Below are positions 33,782 to 42,952 of a stretch of DNA of 64,000 nt, one piece after another. Both the position numbers and the translations under genes were made by a program. The notes beneath the pieces are model-generated. The model ran no database searches. It was given only the letters and a program-made list of their open reading frames with translations, and was not told where the DNA came from. Source of the DNA: Blastococcus sp. URHD0036 (GTDB lineage: Bacteria > Actinomycetota > Actinomycetes > Mycobacteriales > Geodermatophilaceae); contig NZ_JNIK01000013.1 of NCBI RefSeq assembly GCF_000701365.1, forward strand, positions 416,937 through 480,936, written 5' to 3'. Each line of letters opens with the position of its first letter. Position 1 is the first letter of the stretch.

Positions 33782-34327
33782 TCAGGCTGCCGAGAGGGCG
33801 GTCTCGATGTCGCCGCGGATCTGCTCCGGCGGCACGCTCGGCTCGTAGCGGCGGATGACCTCGCCGTCGCGGCCGACGAGGAACTTGGTGAAGTTCCACT
33901 TCACCTCGTCGGTGCCCAGCGCCTCGGGCTTGATCTTCGCGATGTGGTCGTAGAGGCCGGGCGCGGTCTCGGCGGTGAAGTCGCCGGGGTCGGCCGCGCG
34001 CAGGTAGGCCCACAGCGGGTGCGCGTCTTCGCCGTTGACGTCGATCTTCGCGAAGACCGGGAACTTGACGCCGTACTGAGTCGAGCAGAACTCCTGGATC
34101 TCCTCGTTCGTCCCCGGCTCCTGGCCCATGAACTGGTTGGACGGGAAGCCGAGCACCTCCAGGCCCTTGTCGCTGTAGTCCTCGTAGAGCCGCTCGAGGC
34201 CCTCGTACTGCGGGGTCAGCCCGCACTTGCTCGCGACGTTGACGACGAGCAGGACCTTCCCCGCGTAGTCGCTCAGGCGCTGGGTCGAGCCGTCGGCGGC
34301 GTCGACGGTGAAGTCGTGGGTCTTCAT
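33782..34327 (-). CDS. Glutathione peroxidase-like thiol peroxidase
   Basis: A 181-residue peroxidase. The peroxidatic Cys is residue 35 in VNVASKCGLTPQ, at the place of selenocysteine in animal enzymes. FPSNQFMGQEPG and KWNFTKFLV supply the Gln and Trp/Asn of the catalytic set. Bacterial members with Cys usually use thioredoxin as reductant. The protein is cytoplasmic. The ATG follows GAGAGGAC. It is convergent with the hydrolase gene across a terminator. Confidence 0.93.
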   Translation of the reverse strand: MKTHDFTVDAADGSTQRLSDYAGKVLLVVNVASKCGLTPQYEGLERLYEDYSDKGLEVLGFPSNQFMGQEPGTNEEIQEFCSTQYGVKFPVFAKIDVNGEDAHPLWAYLRAADPGDFTAETAPGLYDHIAKIKPEALGTDEVKWNFTKFLVGRDGEVIRRYEPSVPPEQIRGDIETALSAA

Positions 34328-34399
34328 GCGGGGTCCTCTCGCGCGGCGGATGGGGCTGCAACCGCAAGCCCTACCAGAACTCGGGCTATTCCCCCCGGC

Positions 34400-35005
34400 T
34401 CAGTAGAGCGTCGCGTTGACCTTCTCGGTGAGGTCGTCGAAGAGCGTCTCGACCTCCGGTCGGGCGAGGGCCTCGGCGTAGATCCGGCCGAAGGAGACGC
34501 GGGTCGGCTCGTCCCAGGTCTCTGGATCCCACAGCCCGGCCCGCTTCGCCGACCGCACGCAGTGGAAGGCGGCGCGGTCGATCTCGACGCGGATGGCGAG
34601 CTCCGCCGGGCGGCCGCCGGCCGACAGCCGCGCGCACACGTCCTCGTCGTCGATCAGGGTCGCTCGCCCGGAGATCCGCAGCACCTCGTGCGTGGCCGGC
34701 CGGATCATCAGGATGCCGACCCGGGGGTCGGCCAGGATGTTGGCCAGGCTCAACGCGAACTGGTTGCCCTTGCGCTCGGGGATAAGCAGGGTCCGGTCGT
34801 CGACGACCCCGACGAAGCCCGGCTGGTCCCCCTTCGGGCTCAGCTCCAGACCCCAGGTGCCCACCGTGCCCAGCACGAGGAACGGGCTGCCCGCGACGAA
34901 GGCCGTCCCCTGCGCGCAGAGCCGGTCGCGGATCTTCGCGAACGCCGTCGGGCTGGGCTCCGGGATGATCGCCCGGAGCTGGTCGATCGTGCTGATGCGA
35001 CCCAT
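34400..35005 (-). CDS. Pyridoxamine 5'-phosphate oxidase-like FMN-binding protein
   Basis: A 201-residue split-barrel flavin-binding protein. Markers are FVLGTVGTWGLELSPKGD-like strands, DDRTLLIPERKGNQFALSLANIL and DPRVGILMIRPATHEVLRISGRA. These match a broad PNPOx-like family with F420- or FMN-dependent members. The substrate is unknown. The ATG at 35005 has GAGGAACG upstream; an in-frame ATG at 35032 is less favoured. It is divergent from a TetR gene at 35125, with a GAAC-N4-GTTC box between. Confidence 0.78.
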   Translation of the reverse strand: MGRISTIDQLRAIIPEPSPTAFAKIRDRLCAQGTAFVAGSPFLVLGTVGTWGLELSPKGDQPGFVGVVDDRTLLIPERKGNQFALSLANILADPRVGILMIRPATHEVLRISGRATLIDDEDVCARLSAGGRPAELAIRVEIDRAAFHCVRSAKRAGLWDPETWDEPTRVSFGRIYAEALARPEVETLFDDLTEKVNATLY

Positions 35006-35031
35006 GGGTCGTTCCTCCGCTCGGCGGGGCA

Positions 35032-35045
35032 TGAACGTCTGTTCA
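35032..35045. promoter_or_regulatory. TGAAC-N4-GTTCA dyad between divergent genes
   Basis: TGAACGTCTGTTCA is 27 bases upstream of the FMN-binding gene and about 80 upstream of the TetR gene. It matches the GAAC-N4-GTTC core used by Gram-positive LexA, but it could equally be the operator of the adjacent TetR. A further GTTCA half-site lies about 18 bases away. Confidence 0.4.
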
Positions 35046-35124
35046 TCGAATCAGGTCATCGTTCAGCAGGCCAGCCCCTCGACGTCCCGCACCGACGTCC
35101 GCGCCGATGGGAGAGGCTGGCGTC

Positions 35125-35880
35125 GTGGCGATCGAGTCGACCGGCGGCGGGGACCCCGCCCGCACGATGGCCCTGCTGTGGCGGGCGCCTGCCGAGCCCG
35201 TGCGCCGCCCCGGACCGCGCGCCGGCATCGACGTCGACCGGATCGTCACCGCGGCGGTCACGCTCGCCGACGCCGAGGGCCTGGCCGCGGTCACGATGCG
35301 CCGGCTGGCGACCGAGCTCGGCGTCGGTGCGATGACCCTCTACACGCACGTGCCGGGCAAGGCCGAGCTGGTGGACCTCATGTACGACGCCGTGCTCGGC
35401 GAGGTCCACCCCTCCCCGCCGGCCGGGGACTGGCGCGAGCGGCTGACCGCCGTGGCGCGCGCCAACTGGGAGCTCTACGTCCGCCACCCCTGGGCGGCGC
35501 ACCTGGGCACCGGCCGGCCGATCCTCGGCCCGAACCTGATGCGCAAGTACGACCTGGAACTGGGCGCCGTCGACGGGCTCGGCCTGTCCGAGGTCGACAT
35601 GGAACTGGTCATCACGCTGGTCGGCGACTTCGTCCGCGGCAGCGTGGGCGGCCTGCACGACAAGCACGCCGCCGAGCGCGCCAGCGGGCTGACCGACGAG
35701 CAGTGGTGGCGCGCGACCGAACCGCACATCGAGCGGGTCTTCGACGCCGAGCGCTTCCCCACCGCGGCGCGGGTCGGACCGGTCGCCGGCCCCGAGCTCG
35801 GTGCCGGCGATCCGGCGCGGTCGTTCGAGTTCGGCCTCGCCCGACTGCTCGACGGGATCGCGGTGCTGGTCGAGCGCTGA
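35125..35880 (+). CDS. TetR-family regulator with C-terminal TetR-C-type domain
   Basis: A 251-residue regulator. The helix-turn-helix sits around residues 45-95 (IVTAAVTLADAEGLAAVTMRRLATELGVGAMTLYTHVPGKAELVDLM). The long C-terminal domain holds HPWAAHLGTGRPILGPN and a late FEFGLARLLDGIAVLVE helix, as in TetR class C-terminal domains. The GTG at 35125 has GAGAGG about 9 bases upstream; ATG 35107 is in frame but lacks a site. Ligand and targets are unknown; the divergent FMN-binding gene is a candidate. Confidence 0.85.
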   Translation: MAIESTGGGDPARTMALLWRAPAEPVRRPGPRAGIDVDRIVTAAVTLADAEGLAAVTMRRLATELGVGAMTLYTHVPGKAELVDLMYDAVLGEVHPSPPAGDWRERLTAVARANWELYVRHPWAAHLGTGRPILGPNLMRKYDLELGAVDGLGLSEVDMELVITLVGDFVRGSVGGLHDKHAAERASGLTDEQWWRATEPHIERVFDAERFPTAARVGPVAGPELGAGDPARSFEFGLARLLDGIAVLVER

Positions 35881-35894
35881 GCCGGCGCACACCG

Positions 35895-36287
35895 ATGACG
35901 TCCGCCTCCCCGGACGGTCTGTCCTGCATGACCGCACCCCGCGAGATCGCCGAGGCCTTCTCCCGCCACCGCTTCCGCGACGTCTACCCCGCACTCGCCG
36001 AGGAGGTGGTGTGGACCTCCCGTGGCGGCGGGCCGACGCTGCGTGGCCGGCAGGCGGTGATCGACGCCTGCGAGGAGTCCCTCGCCGGGCTCGCCGACGC
36101 CTCGGTCGACTTCCGCCGCGTCGTCGTGGCCGCCGACGACCGGGCCGCGGCGGTCGACGTGGTGGCCCGCTACGTCGAGGGCGACGAGGTGTCGGTGGTG
36201 TCGTCCTGCGACGTCTACGAGTTCGCCGACGGCGCCGTCGTCGCGATCACGACCTACGCGGTGGAGCTCGACGACCAGGACTCCTGA
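35895..36287 (+). CDS. NTF2-like (SnoaL-type) protein
   Basis: A 130-residue NTF2-fold protein. Segments are EIAEAFSRHRFRDVYPALAEE, RGRQAVIDACEESLAGLADA and VVSSCDVYEFADGAVVAITTY. The family is a common scaffold for small-molecule binding or catalysis, and no substrate is clear. It lies 14 bases after the TetR stop and may be co-transcribed. The ATG at 35895 is used, but an ATG at 35928 (MTAPREIAEAF) would fit the fold equally well. Confidence 0.68.
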   Translation: MTSASPDGLSCMTAPREIAEAFSRHRFRDVYPALAEEVVWTSRGGGPTLRGRQAVIDACEESLAGLADASVDFRRVVVAADDRAAAVDVVARYVEGDEVSVVSSCDVYEFADGAVVAITTYAVELDDQDS

Positions 36288-36351
36288 CCGGCTCACGGCG
36301 GCGTCCGATTCCCGCCAGTACCCGGCGGCCGCGGGTGGCACGCTGGTCCCC

Positions 36352-37839
36352 ATGACGGCCTCCCTGGAGCACGAGCGCTGCTACCGCGCGGTGGCCAGCC
36401 GGGACGCCCGCTTCGACGGGTGGTTCTTCACCGCGGTGCGGACGACGCGGATCTACTGCCGGCCCTCCTGCCCGGCGCGCACCCCGCTCGCGGCCAACGT
36501 CTCCTTCTTCGCCACCGCGGCCGGCGCCCAGGCCGCCGGCTACCGCGCCTGCAAGCGCTGCCGCCCCGACGCGGTGCCCGGCTCGCCCGAGTGGGACGCC
36601 CGCGCCGACGTCGTCGCCCGGGCGATGCGGTTGATCGCCGACGGCGAGGTGGAGCGCTCCGGCGTCCCCGGGCTGGCGTCCCGCCTGGGCTACTCCGAGC
36701 GGCAGCTGCACCGGCACCTGGTCGGCGAGCTCGGGGTCGGCGCACTCGCGCTGTCCCGGGCACAGCGCGCCCAGACCGCGCGTGTCCTCCTGGAGACCAC
36801 GGCGATCCCGGTGGCCGACGTGGCCTTCGCCGCGGGCTTCGCCAGCATCCGCCAGTTCAACGACACGATCCGCGAGGTCTTCGCCGCGACGCCGTCGGAC
36901 ATGCGCCGCCGCCGTCCCGGCGCCGAGGCCGGCACCCCCGGCGAGCTCACCGTCCGGCTGGCCGCCCGCCCGCCGTTCGACGCCGCCGAGGTGCTGCTGT
37001 TCCTGGGCGCGCACGCGGTGCCCGGCCTCGAGGAGTGGGACGGGACGACGTTCTCCCGCGTGCTCGACCTGCCGCACGGCCCCGCGGTCGTGCAGCTCTC
37101 CCCCGGAGACGGGTCCGCGGTCACCGCCCGGCTGCGGCTGGCCCAGCTCCGCGACCTCGGCGCGGCGGTGGCGCGGTGCCGCCGGATGCTGGACCTCGAC
37201 GCCGATCCCTCCGCCGTCGACGGCGTGCTCGGCGCCGATCCGGCGCTGGCCGCCCTCGTCGCCGCGGCGCCGGGCCGGCGGGTGCCCGCCTCCCCCGATG
37301 CCGCCGAGCTCGCGGTGCGCGCGGTGCTGGGCCAGCAGGTGTCGGTGGCCGGCGCCCGGACACTGACCGCGCGGCTGCTGCCGCTGGGTGGCACCCCGCT
37401 GCCCGAGCCCGTCGGCACCCTCACGCACGCCTTCCCGCGGCCCGAGGCGCTGGCCGGGGCCGATCTCTCGACGGTCGGGCTCACCGGGGCCCGCCGGCGC
37501 ACCGTGACCGCGCTGACCAGCGCACTGGCCCGCGGGGACGTCGTCCTCGATCCCGGCGCCGACCGCGAGGAGGCGGGCCGCTCGCTGCTCGCCGTCCCGG
37601 GGATCGGCCCGTGGACGGCTGCGCTGGTCGGCCTCCGCGGTCTCGCCGACCCCGACGTGTGGCTGCCCGGCGACCTCGCCCTGCGCCGCTCGCTGGCCGC
37701 CCTCGGCTCCTCGGACGCCGACGCCCTCACCCGCTGGCGCCCGTGGCGCTCCTACGCGGTGCTGCACCTCTGGGCGCTGGCCGTGCCCGCCCTCTTCACC
37801 CGTCCCCTGCCCGCCACCTCCGATCGGAGCGCCTCGTGA
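36352..37839 (+). CDS. Ada-AlkA fusion: alkylation-sensing regulator and 3-methyladenine glycosylase
   Basis: A 495-residue three-part protein. The N-terminal Ada domain has the zinc/methyl-acceptor cysteines at about 36, 40, 67 and 70 (YCRPSCPAR and CKRCRPDA). An AraC-type helix-turn-helix follows at about 85-185 (VPGLASRLGYSERQLHRHL and VAFAAGFASIRQFNDTIREVF). The AlkA domain fills the rest, with the HhH motif VPGIGPWTAALVGL and an Asp in WLPGDLALRR. It senses and repairs alkylated DNA. The Ogt-like gene overlaps its stop. Confidence 0.93.
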   Translation: MTASLEHERCYRAVASRDARFDGWFFTAVRTTRIYCRPSCPARTPLAANVSFFATAAGAQAAGYRACKRCRPDAVPGSPEWDARADVVARAMRLIADGEVERSGVPGLASRLGYSERQLHRHLVGELGVGALALSRAQRAQTARVLLETTAIPVADVAFAAGFASIRQFNDTIREVFAATPSDMRRRRPGAEAGTPGELTVRLAARPPFDAAEVLLFLGAHAVPGLEEWDGTTFSRVLDLPHGPAVVQLSPGDGSAVTARLRLAQLRDLGAAVARCRRMLDLDADPSAVDGVLGADPALAALVAAAPGRRVPASPDAAELAVRAVLGQQVSVAGARTLTARLLPLGGTPLPEPVGTLTHAFPRPEALAGADLSTVGLTGARRRTVTALTSALARGDVVLDPGADREEAGRSLLAVPGIGPWTAALVGLRGLADPDVWLPGDLALRRSLAALGSSDADALTRWRPWRSYAVLHLWALAVPALFTRPLPATSDRSAS

Positions 37840-38390
37840 TCCCCACCCACCCCGCCGGCATGACCGCCGCCCGCTACGCCACCGTGCCCACCCCGCCCGG
37901 GCCGTTCACCGTCGTGGTGACCGAGGGCGCGGACGGCGCCGACGTCGTCCTCGCCGGTGGCTGGACCGAGGAGGTCGGCGACCTGCTGCCCGTGATCCAC
38001 CGCTCGCTGCGCCCGGACTCGGTGGCGCCCGCCCAGCGGCTGGCGGTGCTCGACGTCGTCGAGGCCTTCCACGCCGGCGAGGTGGGGGTGATCGACGACG
38101 TCGTCGTGCAGCAGCGGTCCGGGCCGTTCCTGACCGAGGCGTGGGAGGTGCTGCGCACCGTGCCCGCCGGCCGGCCGGACACCTACGCCGGCTTCGCCGC
38201 CCGCTGCGGCCGGCCCGCCGCGATCCGGGCCGCCGCCAACGCCTGCGCCCGCAACGCCGCGGCGCTGTTCGTGCCCTGCCACCGGGTCATGGGGTCCGAC
38301 GGCGGGATGGGCGGCTTCCGCTGGGGCACCGACGTCAAGCGCTGGCTGCTCGACCACGAGGCCCAGCACGCCGCCGTCCCCGCCGCCTGA
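37836..38390 (+). CDS. Methylated-DNA--protein-cysteine methyltransferase
   Basis: A 184-residue O6-alkylguanine-DNA alkyltransferase. The acceptor Cys is in LFVPCHRVMGSDG. The helix-turn-helix minor-groove region is TYAGFAARCGRPAAIRAAANA. The C-terminal RWGTDVKRWLLDHE follows. It removes O6-alkyl groups in one suicide transfer. The GTG start overlaps the Ada-AlkA stop (GTGA) and has GGAG upstream; an ATG at 37860 is also in frame. A long perfect inverted repeat follows the gene. Confidence 0.93.
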   Translation: MIPTHPAGMTAARYATVPTPPGPFTVVVTEGADGADVVLAGGWTEEVGDLLPVIHRSLRPDSVAPAQRLAVLDVVEAFHAGEVGVIDDVVVQQRSGPFLTEAWEVLRTVPAGRPDTYAGFAARCGRPAAIRAAANACARNAAALFVPCHRVMGSDGGMGGFRWGTDVKRWLLDHEAQHAAVPAA

Positions 38391-38398
38391 CCTCGCGA

Positions 38399-38457
38399 GG
38401 CATAGGAAGCAATACCCACGTCCTGCGGGCCAAGACGTGGGTATTGCTTCCTATGCC
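38399..38457. repeat. 59-bp element with perfect 24-bp inverted repeat
   Basis: The arms 38399-38422 and 38434-38457 are exact complements, with an 11-base loop. The arms are AT-richer than all surrounding DNA (CATAGGAAGCAATACCCACG occurs inside). It starts 9 bases after the Ogt stop, so it can act as terminator. Its base composition and perfect arms also look like a small repetitive or palindromic element. Confidence 0.85.
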
Positions 38458-38512
38458 GGTCCCCGGGCGGGGCTGACCGGTTCTGTCGGTGGGGTGCTGC
38501 ACGCTTCCGCTC

Positions 38513-39595
38513 GTGGACGCCGCCTCCCTCCTCCTCGGCCTGCTGCTGGGCGCGTTGCTGGCCACCGCGGTCACCCTCGGGGTCGTCGCCCTGCTGGCCC
38601 GCCGCCGGCCGGCGGAGGCGGGGCTGGAACCGGTGCACGAGTCGCTCGACCACCTGCACCGCCTGCTGGCCGGCATCGAGCGCGACCGGGCCACCGCCCA
38701 CGGGGAGCTCCGGGAGCAGATGGGCACGGTCGGCCAGACCTCGGCGATGCTCCGCCAGGAGACCGCCGCCCTCGTCACGGCGCTGCGCACCCCGCACGTG
38801 CGCGGGCGGTGGGGCGAGGTCCAGCTGCGCCGGGTCGTGGAGGTGGCCGGTCTCCTGGAGCACTGCGACTTCGTCGAGCAGCCCTCGGGCACCAACGACA
38901 GCGGCGCGGGCGTCCGCCCCGACCTGGTCGTGACCCTGGCCGACGGCCGGCAGGTGGTGGTCGACGCGAAGGTGCCGTTCACCGGCTACATCGACGCGGT
39001 GCAGGCGACCGACCAGGCGGTCCGGGCGGAGCGGGTGGCCGACCACGCCCGCCAGCTCCGGGCGCACGTCGACGCGCTCGCCGCCCGCCGCTACCCGACC
39101 GCCTTCCGGCCCGCGGCGCCGTTCACCGTCCTCTTCGTCCCCTCCGACGGCTTCCTCACCACCGCGCTGGAGGCCGAGCCCGGCCTGCTCGAGTACGGCT
39201 TCGGCAAGGACGTCGTCCTGGCCACGCCGAGCACCCTGCTCGCACTGCTCCGCACGGTCGCCTACTCCTGGCGGCAGGAGCGGCTGGCCCGCGACGCCGA
39301 CCAGGTGCTGGAGGTCGGCCGCCGGCTGCACGCCCGCCTGACGACCCTGTCCGGTCACCTCACCCGCCTCGGGTCGGCGCTGGGCACCGCGATGGCGCGC
39401 TACAACGACACGGTCGGCTCCTACGAGCGGTCGGTGCTGGCCGCCGCCCGTCGGTTCGACGAGCTGGGGGTCGCCGAGACCGAGGTGCCCACCCCACCGC
39501 CGATCGAGGCCACCGTCCGGGCGCTGCGGCCGCCGGTCCCCCAGGAGGACGGCGCCACGACCTTCACCGAACCCCGCGACGGCACCATCGGGTGA
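38513..39595 (+). CDS. rmuC: DNA recombination protein RmuC
   Basis: A 360-residue protein. Residues 1-25 are a membrane segment (ASLLLGLLLGALLATAVTLG), then a coiled coil. The RmuC nuclease-like domain runs from about 95 (VRGRWGEVQLRRVVEVAGLL) through VVDAKVPFTGYIDAV and APFTVLFVPSDGFL to FGKDVVLATPSTLLALLRTVAY. It limits inversions at repeats in E. coli; the mechanism is unclear. The GTG at 38513 is used, which starts the membrane segment. It is interesting that it follows the long inverted repeat directly. Confidence 0.92.
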   Translation: MDAASLLLGLLLGALLATAVTLGVVALLARRRPAEAGLEPVHESLDHLHRLLAGIERDRATAHGELREQMGTVGQTSAMLRQETAALVTALRTPHVRGRWGEVQLRRVVEVAGLLEHCDFVEQPSGTNDSGAGVRPDLVVTLADGRQVVVDAKVPFTGYIDAVQATDQAVRAERVADHARQLRAHVDALAARRYPTAFRPAAPFTVLFVPSDGFLTTALEAEPGLLEYGFGKDVVLATPSTLLALLRTVAYSWRQERLARDADQVLEVGRRLHARLTTLSGHLTRLGSALGTAMARYNDTVGSYERSVLAAARRFDELGVAETEVPTPPPIEATVRALRPPVPQEDGATTFTEPRDGTIG

Positions 39596-39812
39596 GCGTG
39601 ACCGGTCCGTCTCGGGAGGCCCGCAGGTCACCCCGTGTCACAGGCCCCTCACCCGTAACGCCCTCTGATCAGCGCACCGTCCCCGGTTGGGCACAACTTG
39701 CCCGCGCGGTTCGGCTCCGCCTGCCCCCGAACCACCGCTGGGCTCGCTACCGTTTCCCCTGATGAAGGGAGCCCCTCCCCGGGCTCCTCGCGAACGGGAC
39801 GGGAGGTGCGCC

Positions 39813-40652
39813 ATGGCGTCGGTGAGTTCCGCCGACACGTGGCGGGAGGCCGGAGCTCGCTCCGCGCGGTCCGCCGGTGGCTCTTCCGCGTCCCGCGCCG
39901 GCCGTCCGGCGCCCGGCGAGCGCCCGGCCCGTCCCCCGGTGCCGCCCCTCCCGCCGCTGCCCTCGCACGGCCGCGGAGGCTCGCCGGCGCAGCGACCCGC
40001 GGCCGCTGCCCCGCGCAACCCCGGTCAGGGGCGCCCGGTCCAGGGCCGCCCGGTCCAGCGCCCGCCGGTCCCCCCCGCCGACCGCGCCACCCCGCCGCGT
40101 CGGCCCGACGAGTCCGGCCGCGTGATCCCCGGCTACCCGCGCTCCTCCGCCAGCCTGTCCCCGGCCGCCGACCGCCGGCGCCGGCAGGAGACCGACGACG
40201 CCGGCCGGCCCGACGCCGCGTCGTCCCCGCGGACCCCCCGGGCCGCCGGCCGCCCTGCCGAGACCACCGTCCCCGAGCGCGGCAGCCGGCTCCGGGGCAG
40301 CCTGGCCGTCCTCGGCGTCCTCGTCGTGACCCTCGCCGCCGGCTTCCTCGACGCGACGGGCAACGGCACCCTCGGGCTGATCACCCTCGTCGGTCTGGTG
40401 GGCAGCACCGCCGTCGCCACGCTGCTCGTGCGCCGCCGCGACATGACCACCCTGGTGATCGCGCCGCCGCTGGTCTACCTCGCGGTCGTCGCCGTCCTCA
40501 AGTACACGCACCGCGCTTCCGGCGCCGGCCCGAAGAAGGTCGGGGCCGAGGTCGCCGCCGAGCTCGCACTCGGTCAGGGCTTCACCGTGATGGCCGCGGC
40601 GACCGGCACCGCACTGGTGCTGGCGCTGGTCCGCTGGGCCGCGCGGCGCTGA
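39813..40652 (+). CDS. Pro-rich disordered protein with C-terminal membrane domain (DUF6542-like)
   Basis: A 279-residue protein. Residues 1-180 are disordered and rich in Pro, Arg, Ala and Gly (RPVQGRPVQRPPVPP). The last 100 residues have about four hydrophobic segments: GSLAVLGVLVVTLAAGFLDA, LGLITLVGLVGSTAVATLLV, LVIAPPLVYLAVVAVLKY and FTVMAAATGTALVLALVRW. This resembles the actinobacterial DUF6542 type. GGGAGG lies 6 bases before the ATG. The function is unknown. Convergent with ispH across a terminator. Confidence 0.7.
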   Translation: MASVSSADTWREAGARSARSAGGSSASRAGRPAPGERPARPPVPPLPPLPSHGRGGSPAQRPAAAAPRNPGQGRPVQGRPVQRPPVPPADRATPPRRPDESGRVIPGYPRSSASLSPAADRRRRQETDDAGRPDAASSPRTPRAAGRPAETTVPERGSRLRGSLAVLGVLVVTLAAGFLDATGNGTLGLITLVGLVGSTAVATLLVRRRDMTTLVIAPPLVYLAVVAVLKYTHRASGAGPKKVGAEVAAELALGQGFTVMAAATGTALVLALVRWAARR

Positions 40653-40668
40653 CACCGCGCACCGACGA

Positions 40669-40707
40669 CGAAGGGCCCCTCTCCGGAACTCCGGGAGGGG
40701 CCCTTCG
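40669..40707. terminator. Bidirectional hairpin terminator
   Basis: A 13-bp perfect outer stem (CGAAGGGCCCCTC with its complement), then a CCGG stem and AACT loop. It lies between convergent genes. Confidence 0.85.
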
Positions 40708-40719
40708 TGCGTCAGGCGT

Positions 40720-41673
40720 TCAGGAAGTGCGCTTCTCGCGCAGTTCGTGCGGCAGCGCGAAGACCAGCCGCTCCTCGGCGGCCTTGACCGTCTCGACGTC
40801 CCCGAAGCCGCGCTCGGCCAGCCAGTCGAGCACCTCGTCGACCAGCACCTCCGGCACCGAGGCGCCGCTGGTGACGCCGACGGTGGCCACGCCGGCCAAC
40901 CAGGCCTCGTCGAGCTCGGCGGCGTAGTCGACCAGGTAGGACGACCGCGCGCCGGCCTCCAGTGCCACCTCGACCAGCCGCACCGAGTTCGACGAGTTGG
41001 TCGATCCCACGACGATCACCAGGTCACAGCCGGGGGCCATCAGCTTGACCGCCTGCTGCCGGTTCTGCGTGGCGTAGCAGATGTCGTCACTGGGCGGGGA
41101 CTGCAGCGTCGGGAACCGCTCGCGCAGCGCGTCGACCGTCGCCAGCGTCTCGTCGACCGAGAGCGTGGTCTGCGACAACCACACGACCTTCTCGGGGTCG
41201 CGCACCTGCACGTTCGCGACGTCGTCCGCACCGTCGACGAGCTGGATGTGGGCCGGGGCCTCCCCGGAGGTGCCCTCGACCTCCTCGTGCCCGCGGTGGC
41301 CGATGAGCAGGATGTCGAAGTCGTCCTTGGCGAACCGCTTCGCCTCCGAGTGCACCTTGGTCACCAGGGGGCAGGTCGCGTCGATCGTGCGCAGGGAGCG
41401 CTGCGACGCCTGCTCGTGCACCGCCGGGGAGACCCCGTGCGCGCTGAAGACGACGACCGAGCCCTCGGGCACCTCGTCGGTCTCGTCGACGAAGATCGCG
41501 CCACGGCGCTCGAGCGTCGCGACCACGTGCTTGTTGTGGACGATCTGCTTGCGGACGTAGACCGGCGCGCCGTGGATCTCCAGCGCCCGCTCCACGGCGA
41601 CGACCGCGCGGTCGACGCCGGCGCAGTAGCCGCGAGGGTCTGCGAGCAGGACTCGTCCACGCTGTTCGGCCAT
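40720..41673 (-). CDS. ispH: 4-hydroxy-3-methylbut-2-enyl diphosphate reductase
   Basis: A 317-residue IspH (LytB). The three 4Fe-4S cysteines are in [12 protein letters not shown] (about residue 17), [12 protein letters not shown] (about 105) and [13 protein letters not shown] (about 197). The [15 protein letters not shown] and [11 protein letters not shown] segments are typical. It makes isopentenyl and dimethylallyl diphosphate in the last step of the MEP pathway. It is divergent from the lipid-droplet-like gene at 41839. Neighbours xseA/xseB and ychF match the conserved order. Confidence 0.95.
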   Translation of the reverse strand: MAEQRGRVLLADPRGYCAGVDRAVVAVERALEIHGAPVYVRKQIVHNKHVVATLERRGAIFVDETDEVPEGSVVVFSAHGVSPAVHEQASQRSLRTIDATCPLVTKVHSEAKRFAKDDFDILLIGHRGHEEVEGTSGEAPAHIQLVDGADDVANVQVRDPEKVVWLSQTTLSVDETLATVDALRERFPTLQSPPSDDICYATQNRQQAVKLMAPGCDLVIVVGSTNSSNSVRLVEVALEAGARSSYLVDYAAELDEAWLAGVATVGVTSGASVPEVLVDEVLDWLAERGFGDVETVKAAEERLVFALPHELREKRTS

Positions 41674-41838
41674 GCCACCACTGTAGAGAGCGGAGCCTCC
41701 GTCCCCCGTCCCTCGCCGGCCCACGAGGCGCCCCGACAGGGGCGCCGGACGCCCGCCGTGACGGAACTCATGCCCCGGGTGGGTACATCCGGGGAGGTGG
41801 TGCTGCCGGACCGGCGCGCCTGCGGCACCCTTGTCGGC

Positions 41839-42864
41839 ATGTCGCGTCAGATCCCCGAGCCCATCCGCGCGTACGTCGGACTCGCAGCCACCGTTCTCGA
41901 CGAGGCGCGCAAGCTCCCCGAGGCCCTCCCCGGGCTGCCGGTGCGCGCCGTCGGTCTCGCGATGCAGACCGCCCTCAAGGTGCAGCAGCAGTGGGCGGGC
42001 CTGGTCGCCCGCGGCGACGAGGTCCTCACCGGCTTCCGCGGCGAGGACGAGCCCGGTCTCGCCACCTTCGACGACGACGACGTCCTCGACACCCCGCCGG
42101 CGCCCTCCGCCCGCGCCTCGGCCTTCGACCGTGCCGCCGCCGACGTGCCCGACCACGACGAGGACCTGTCGGTCGAGGACACCGCCGCGGCGCTCGACGA
42201 GACCGACGCCGTGACCGCGTCCGCATCGCTGGTCGACGACGAGGTCTCCGGTCTGGCCGCCGTGCCGGACCCGATCGAGGTCGTGGAGACCCTGCAGGAC
42301 ATCACCGACCAGGTGGTGGCACTCGACGAGGCCGCCGCCGTCGAGGACGCCGAGGCCGTGCTGACGGCCGAGGACGCCCTGGAGACGGCGCTGCTCGAGA
42401 CCGACGCCGCGCCCGGCGTGCCGGCCGATCCCGGCGGCTCCCCGGTGGGCGAGGTGGACGGCGTCCCGGACGTCGGCGCCGAGGTGACCGAGGTCGACGT
42501 CCTCACCCCGGACGGCGAGGTGGAGACCGTCGAGGCGACGGTCACCGACGAGGCGGTCGCCGCACCGGAGAGCCCCGCCGAGGAGGCGACCCCCGACCAG
42601 GCGACCGCGGTCGACGAAGGCGGCTCGCCCGTCGCCGCCGCCACGGGCGGGGCCAAGGCGCCCGTCGAGGGCTACGAGGGCTGGACGGTCGCCCAGCTGC
42701 GCGGCCGCCTCCGCGGCTACCAGCTCTCCACCGTCGCGGACCTGCTCGCCTACGAGGAGGCCCAGCGGGCGCGCGAGCCGTTCCTGCGGATGCTGCGCAA
42801 CCGCCTGGAGAAGCTGGAGCGGCAGGCCGTCGAGTCCAGCCCGCTGGCCCCCCGCGGCATGTAA
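41839..42864 (+). CDS. Lipid-droplet-associated-protein-like, with long acidic insert
   Basis: A 341-residue protein. Residues 1-55 resemble the N-terminus of mycobacterial Rv1109c-type lipid-droplet proteins ([20 protein letters not shown], then [20 protein letters not shown]). Residues about 60-275 are a low-complexity Asp/Glu/Ala region ([20 protein letters not shown]). The C-terminal 60 residues form a helical domain ([20 protein letters not shown], then [14 protein letters not shown]). It probably binds lipid or membrane surfaces. Its place between ispH and xseA supports the assignment. Confidence 0.75.
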   Translation: MSRQIPEPIRAYVGLAATVLDEARKLPEALPGLPVRAVGLAMQTALKVQQQWAGLVARGDEVLTGFRGEDEPGLATFDDDDVLDTPPAPSARASAFDRAAADVPDHDEDLSVEDTAAALDETDAVTASASLVDDEVSGLAAVPDPIEVVETLQDITDQVVALDEAAAVEDAEAVLTAEDALETALLETDAAPGVPADPGGSPVGEVDGVPDVGAEVTEVDVLTPDGEVETVEATVTDEAVAAPESPAEEATPDQATAVDEGGSPVAAATGGAKAPVEGYEGWTVAQLRGRLRGYQLSTVADLLAYEEAQRAREPFLRMLRNRLEKLERQAVESSPLAPRGM

Positions 42865-42872
42865 CGAAAGGA

Positions 42873-42923
42873 CCCCCCTGCCCCCCGTCACTCGCACGCT
42901 CGCGACGGGACCCTGCAGGGGGG
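42873..42923 (+). terminator. Nested hairpin between the lipid-droplet gene and xseA
   Basis: An outer 9-bp stem CCCCCCTGC/GCAGGGGGG and an inner CCCGTC/GACGGG stem, 8 bases after the stop. Confidence 0.65.
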
Positions 42924-42952
42924 CCGGCTGCACGCGTGGCAGTCTCGGGGGC

